Origin: Candidatus Omnitrophota bacterium
GTDB taxonomy: Bacteria; Hinthialibacterota; Hinthialibacteria; JAKQFZ01
Reading direction: 5' to 3'
Assembly: GCA_029558215.1 (NCBI GenBank)
Contig: JAKQFZ010000198.1
Coordinates: forward strand, 1 to 9,065
DNA length: 9,065 nucleotides
Within the stretch, counting starts at the first letter, position 1, and the number at the start of each line of letters is the position of its first letter. The notes beneath the pieces are model-generated. The model was not told the origin of the DNA, ran no database searches, and saw only the letters and a list, made by a program, of their open reading frames with translations. Both the position numbers and the translations under genes were made by a program. Below are positions 6,212-9,065 of this stretch, in pieces.

Positions 6212-7396
6212 CTATTTTGCGCCGCCTTGGTATTGGCTGTGAATCGCTTTGACTTGTTCCTCTCCAGCGAAGAAAGCGTCAACAACCGCAGGATCGAAGT
6301 GTTTGCCGCGCGATTCCTTGATCATGTCAAGCACCTGCTCCACAGGAAACGCTGGCTTGTAGCAGCGCTTTGAGGTCAAAGCATCAAACACATCAGCCAG
6401 CGCGACGATGCGGCCGGAAATTGGAATCTTTTCATTGCGAAGTTTCTTGGGATAGCCGGTACCATCAACCTTCTCATGGTGACTGATTGCGATGGTCTCC
6501 GCTTCCTTCAGCATCTCCTCGTTGCCGGGATTGGCTCGAGCGATGATGTCCGCGCCATAGATGGTATGGTTCTCAATCTCAAGTCGCTCCTGATGCGTCA
6601 GAGCACCGGGTTTCTGAAGGATGGCGTCAGGAATCCCAATCTTCCCGACATCGTGCATGGGGCTGGCATAGAGGATCATCTCCTGTTCCCTCTTGGACAA
6701 GCCAAGATTCTTCGCCACAAGCTCCGAATAAAGACTCATGCGCTTGAGATGAAGCGCGGTGTCTGCATCCTTGTATTCCGCCGCGGCGCACAGAGCGATG
6801 ATCACTTGGAAATAGGCTTGTTTGAGACGTTCGGTGAGCTGAACATTCTCGACCGCAACGGCCGCCTGAGAAGCCAGCGCCTGCACCATGTTCTCTGACG
6901 ACGACTCAAAAGCCGTGACTTCTCCGAACTCGTCGAGCGCATTGATTAGTTGGAGAACCCCCAGGGTCTTGCCCTCCCGGTTCTTCATCGGAACCAACAA
7001 CAGGGAAGTGGTTCGGAAGTCGTTGGCCTGGTCGAAATCCTTGTTGATAGTGAATGCCAGATTCGGATCTAAATCGTAGGCATCTTTGATGTTGAGGGTG
7101 GTTCCGGTACCAGCGACATAGCCTGCCATGCTCTCGTCCGAGATCTCGACATATTTTCCAAGAAACCTGCCCTGCGCGGCAGTGGTTCCTCGGCGTTCAA
7201 GCGTATCATTCTGGGCAACGGCAAATCGAAGTCTGTCCCCTTCCACAAGATAGAGACTTCCGGCATCACAGCGGGTGAACTCGCGGGCGTCATGAACGAT
7301 CTGCTCCAGAAGATCATCCAGCGATCGAGTGCTTGTCAGACCGATTCCAATACTGACCAGTTGGGACAGTTCCCGTTCGAAGTTTCTTTCGCTCAT
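6212..7396 (-). CDS. GAF-HD-GYP c-di-GMP phosphodiesterase
   Basis: This 394-residue soluble protein has an N-terminal GAF sensor domain (about 20-185) and a C-terminal HD-GYP domain (about 195-375). Its family hydrolyses cyclic di-GMP to pGpG or GMP with a two- or three-metal centre. Visible catalytic elements are His216, the HD pair His248-Asp249 followed by GKIGIP, His306-His307-Glu308, the signature DGTGYP (311-316) and Asp335 in ALADVFDAL, so it looks active. The frame is open upstream to a GTG at 7525 that overlaps the hybrid kinase stop. I prefer the ATG at 7396 because the extra 43 residues show no domain character and a good promoter sits inside them. The ribosome binding site for 7396 is weak (AGGAC at long spacing). 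It opposes the cyclase in the same window, so local turnover of the messenger is likely. Confidence 0.9.
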   Translation of the reverse strand: MSERNFERELSQLVSIGIGLTSTRSLDDLLEQIVHDAREFTRCDAGSLYLVEGDRLRFAVAQNDTLERRGTTAAQGRFLGKYVEISDESMAGYVAGTGTTLNIKDAYDLDPNLAFTINKDFDQANDFRTTSLLLVPMKNREGKTLGVLQLINALDEFGEVTAFESSSENMVQALASQAAVAVENVQLTERLKQAYFQVIIALCAAAEYKDADTALHLKRMSLYSELVAKNLGLSKREQEMILYASPMHDVGKIGIPDAILQKPGALTHQERLEIENHTIYGADIIARANPGNEEMLKEAETIAISHHEKVDGTGYPKKLRNEKIPISGRIVALADVFDALTSKRCYKPAFPVEQVLDMIKESRGKHFDPAVVDAFFAGEEQVKAIHSQYQGGAK

Positions 7397-7462
7397 GGTT
7401 GTGTTCGTCCTGTCATCAGTCGGTTTGCTGGAAACGTCCCGACCTGTATTGATACATCTTGT

Positions 7463-7490
7463 ATTATACCCCGACAGGAGTGGCTGGCAA
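7463..7490 (-). promoter_or_regulatory. Predicted sigma-70-type promoter of the HD-GYP gene
   Basis: On the minus strand TTGCCA (7490-7485) is followed after 16 bp by a perfect TATAAT (7468-7463), predicting a start near 7456 and a leader of about 60 bases to the ATG at 7396. A small inverted repeat, TGTAT-TG-ATACA (7445-7456), covers the predicted start point and could be an operator. The promoter lies wholly in the gap after the hybrid kinase gene, so the phosphodiesterase can be expressed independently. Confidence 0.6.
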
Positions 7491-7521
7491 ATGAAGTTTT
7501 GCGGTAAGGCCGTACTGAATC

Positions 7522-9065
7522 TCACGAATCCTTGCCGACCACAGAATGGATCTTGCTGACCAGTTCGGAATACTCGTAGGGCTTCTGGATGAAACCGGCC
7601 AAGTTCATTCCCTCAAAGCGGCTTCGTGCCATTTGTTCTGAGACGCCACTGGTGGCAATCACTTTGACGTCGTGTCTGATCTTGTTGAGTTCCGCCAGAA
7701 CTTCTTCACCACTCATCTCTGGCATCGTTAAGTCCAGCAGGACGAATGCAAGTTCTGTGGCTTTCGCCCGAAAGACTTCGACTGCTTCCCGACCGTTGGT
7801 GGCAAAGACAACGGTGAATCCCATCTTCTCAATCATCTTGCCGACCACAGTGCGGATCTGTTCCTCGTCGTCCACCATTAACACTGTTCCCTTGCCTTGA
7901 GATTGGATGATGGCCTGTCCGTCTCGAAGACTGGGCAGATCCCCTGGAGATCCCACAACCGGAAACAACACCTTGAAAAGAGATCCCTCACCCGGATTGC
8001 TGATCACCAGAAGCACGCCCCTATGGCTTCGGACAATTCCAGAAACTGCAGCCAGCCCCAGTCCACGACCGGTGAACTTGGTGGTAAAAAACGGATCGAA
8101 GACTCTCGAGAGCGTCTCCCTGTCCATGCCGCACCCAGTATCCTGTATCTCAATGAAAGCGTAATCCCCTTCCCGCAAGTCGTCATCAAAATACGATTCT
8201 CTGAGAGTGCATTCGCTGCAACGCTCCGCCCCTGTGGTGATGGTGATCGTTCCAGTCTGGTTGCCAAGCGATTCGGACGCGTTCATGACAAGGTTCAGAA
8301 CCAGTTGCCTTATCTGCGAGGCATCCGCTTCAACCGGTCGGTCGTCTTGCGAGATGCGGTAAATCACAGCCGCTTTCTTGGAGACAGACACGTTGATGAG
8401 CTGAGTCATTCTGTGAACAGTCTCACCCAGACAGACTCTCTCGACGATCATCTTTCCTTTGCCCGAATAAGCCAGAAGCTGACGGGTCAAATCCGCTGCG
8501 CGTTGCGCCGCACTGCGTACGCTCGACAGCGACTCTCGAACAGAATTGACGTTCGAAATGTCTTGAGTGGCCAGACTGACATTGCCCAGGATGGCCATGA
8601 GGAGATTGTTGAAGTCATGTGCGATGCCACCGGCAAGAATTCCAATGCTTTCCATCTTCTGCGTCTGAAGCAGCTGCTCTTCCAGTCTGCCACGTTCGCT
8701 CTCTGCGCGTCTTCTCTCTCGAATATCCCGAACCACCAGAAGCACGCCGGTCACGTTCCCATCACGCGAGATTTGTGCACTGCTCAGCTCCACAGGAATC
8801 TGAAGGTTGTTGCAGGTGACCAAGTCGGTTTCCTCAAGCTGATGATCCTGATCCTCATCTCTCGGACTTCGTTCCTGATTCTCCTCACTCTCCAGAAGTT
8901 TCAGAGGGAACAGATCACAAATGGGACGATCCAGAAGTTCTTCCCAAGAGTAACCGGTCAAAGCAAAGGCCGCTTGGTTGGCATAAGTGATCCTTCCCCG
9001 AAGATCATAGACCAGAATCGCATCCCGTGCCGTTTCTGCCAACAACCGGTAACGTTGTTCACTCT
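7522..9065 (-). CDS. Hybrid sensor histidine kinase PAS-HisKA-HATPase-REC (5' end outside window)
   Basis: The frame is still open at the right edge (SEQRYR precedes the first possible TTG start at 9045), so only the last 513 residues are visible. Counting from the edge, they hold a PAS domain (about 3-118), a coiled linker, a dimerisation domain with His149 in AGGIAHDFNN, and an ATP-binding domain with Asn261, DTGCGM (308-313), FDPFFTTK (322-329) and GRGLGL (332-337). A C-terminal receiver follows with Asp398/Asp399, phospho-acceptor Asp444 (LLDLTMP), Thr471 and Lys494. All key residues are present. No membrane segment or His-phosphotransfer domain is visible, so any onward relay partner is elsewhere. 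CSEC (Cys276-Cys279 when counted from the codon at 9045) is an odd insertion between N and G1 boxes. It lies directly upstream of the HD-GYP gene, a 125-base gap away, and may share transcription with it. More PAS or sensor domains may lie beyond the edge. Confidence 0.92.
   Translation of the reverse strand, partial: SEQRYRLLAETARDAILVYDLRGRITYANQAAFALTGYSWEELLDRPICDLFPLKLLESEENQERSPRDEDQDHQLEETDLVTCNNLQIPVELSSAQISRDGNVTGVLLVVRDIRERRRAESERGRLEEQLLQTQKMESIGILAGGIAHDFNNLLMAILGNVSLATQDISNVNSVRESLSSVRSAAQRAADLTRQLLAYSGKGKMIVERVCLGETVHRMTQLINVSVSKKAAVIYRISQDDRPVEADASQIRQLVLNLVMNASESLGNQTGTITITTGAERCSECTLRESYFDDDLREGDYAFIEIQDTGCGMDRETLSRVFDPFFTTKFTGRGLGLAAVSGIVRSHRGVLLVISNPGEGSLFKVLFPVVGSPGDLPSLRDGQAIIQSQGKGTVLMVDDEEQIRTVVGKMIEKMGFTVVFATNGREAVEVFRAKATELAFVLLDLTMPEMSGEEVLAELNKIRHDVKVIATSGVSEQMARSRFEGMNLAGFIQKPYEYSELVSKIHSVVGKDS

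Noticed and set aside
5896..6285. 129-residue minus-strand open frame after the HD-GYP gene
   Set aside because: It overlaps the HD-GYP 3' end and runs through several hairpins and the terminator. The protein resembles nothing I know.

Overview
The window looks like a chromosomal piece from a free-living, signalling-rich, probably Gram-negative bacterium with moderate GC (about half by eye). Gene density is high, translation starts carry AGGAG-type ribosome binding sites, and a complete sigma-54 activator plus cytoplasmic and hybrid histidine kinases are present. The gene styles (PAS-GGDEF with a His/Cys motif, DctB-like kinase, GAF-HD-GYP) recall Desulfobacterota and neighbouring environmental phyla. 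That is an impression from protein style only; no ribosomal or other phylogenetic marker is present. I saw no mobile element, tRNA, rRNA or CRISPR array.

Layout. At the left end a minus-strand gene encodes a TIM-barrel sugar isomerase/epimerase-like enzyme. It diverges, across a 405-base gap, from a plus-strand set of three genes: a PAS-GGDEF diguanylate cyclase (start 1350), a PAS histidine kinase (2291) and an NtrC-family sigma-54 activator (3628). The gap holds a sigma-70-like promoter and a strongly self-complementary leader segment that can fold as a three-way junction (1220-1280). After the activator comes a 180-base AT-rich regulatory gap with palindromes and a good sigma-54 promoter (TGGCATG-N4-CTGCT). 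This drives a small orphan receiver-like protein (start 5214) that has lost every residue needed for phosphorylation. About 480 bases without a convincing gene follow (5727-6211). They contain a chain of stem-loops closed by an intrinsic terminator on the plus strand. On the minus strand, facing this, lie a GAF-HD-GYP c-di-GMP phosphodiesterase (7396 to 6212, own promoter at 7463-7490) and, upstream of it, a PAS-kinase-receiver hybrid sensor kinase whose N-terminus runs off the right edge.

How the parts may work together. The cyclase makes and the HD-GYP protein is predicted to break c-di-GMP, so both arms of this second-messenger pathway sit within 6 kb. The kinase and the NtrC-type activator are adjacent in the same transcription unit and form an obvious two-component pair. 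The nearest good sigma-54 promoter is that of the pseudo-receiver, preceded by an 18-bp palindrome at about -130 that has the layout of an activator site. The simplest model is: signal -> kinase -> activator -> sigma-54 transcription of the pseudo-receiver, which then acts as an unphosphorylated protein-protein adaptor. This wiring is inference; the domain assignments are direct.

The points most worth following up are the pseudo-receiver with its sigma-54 control region, the leader fold before the cyclase, and the structured non-coding stretch at 5727-6170.
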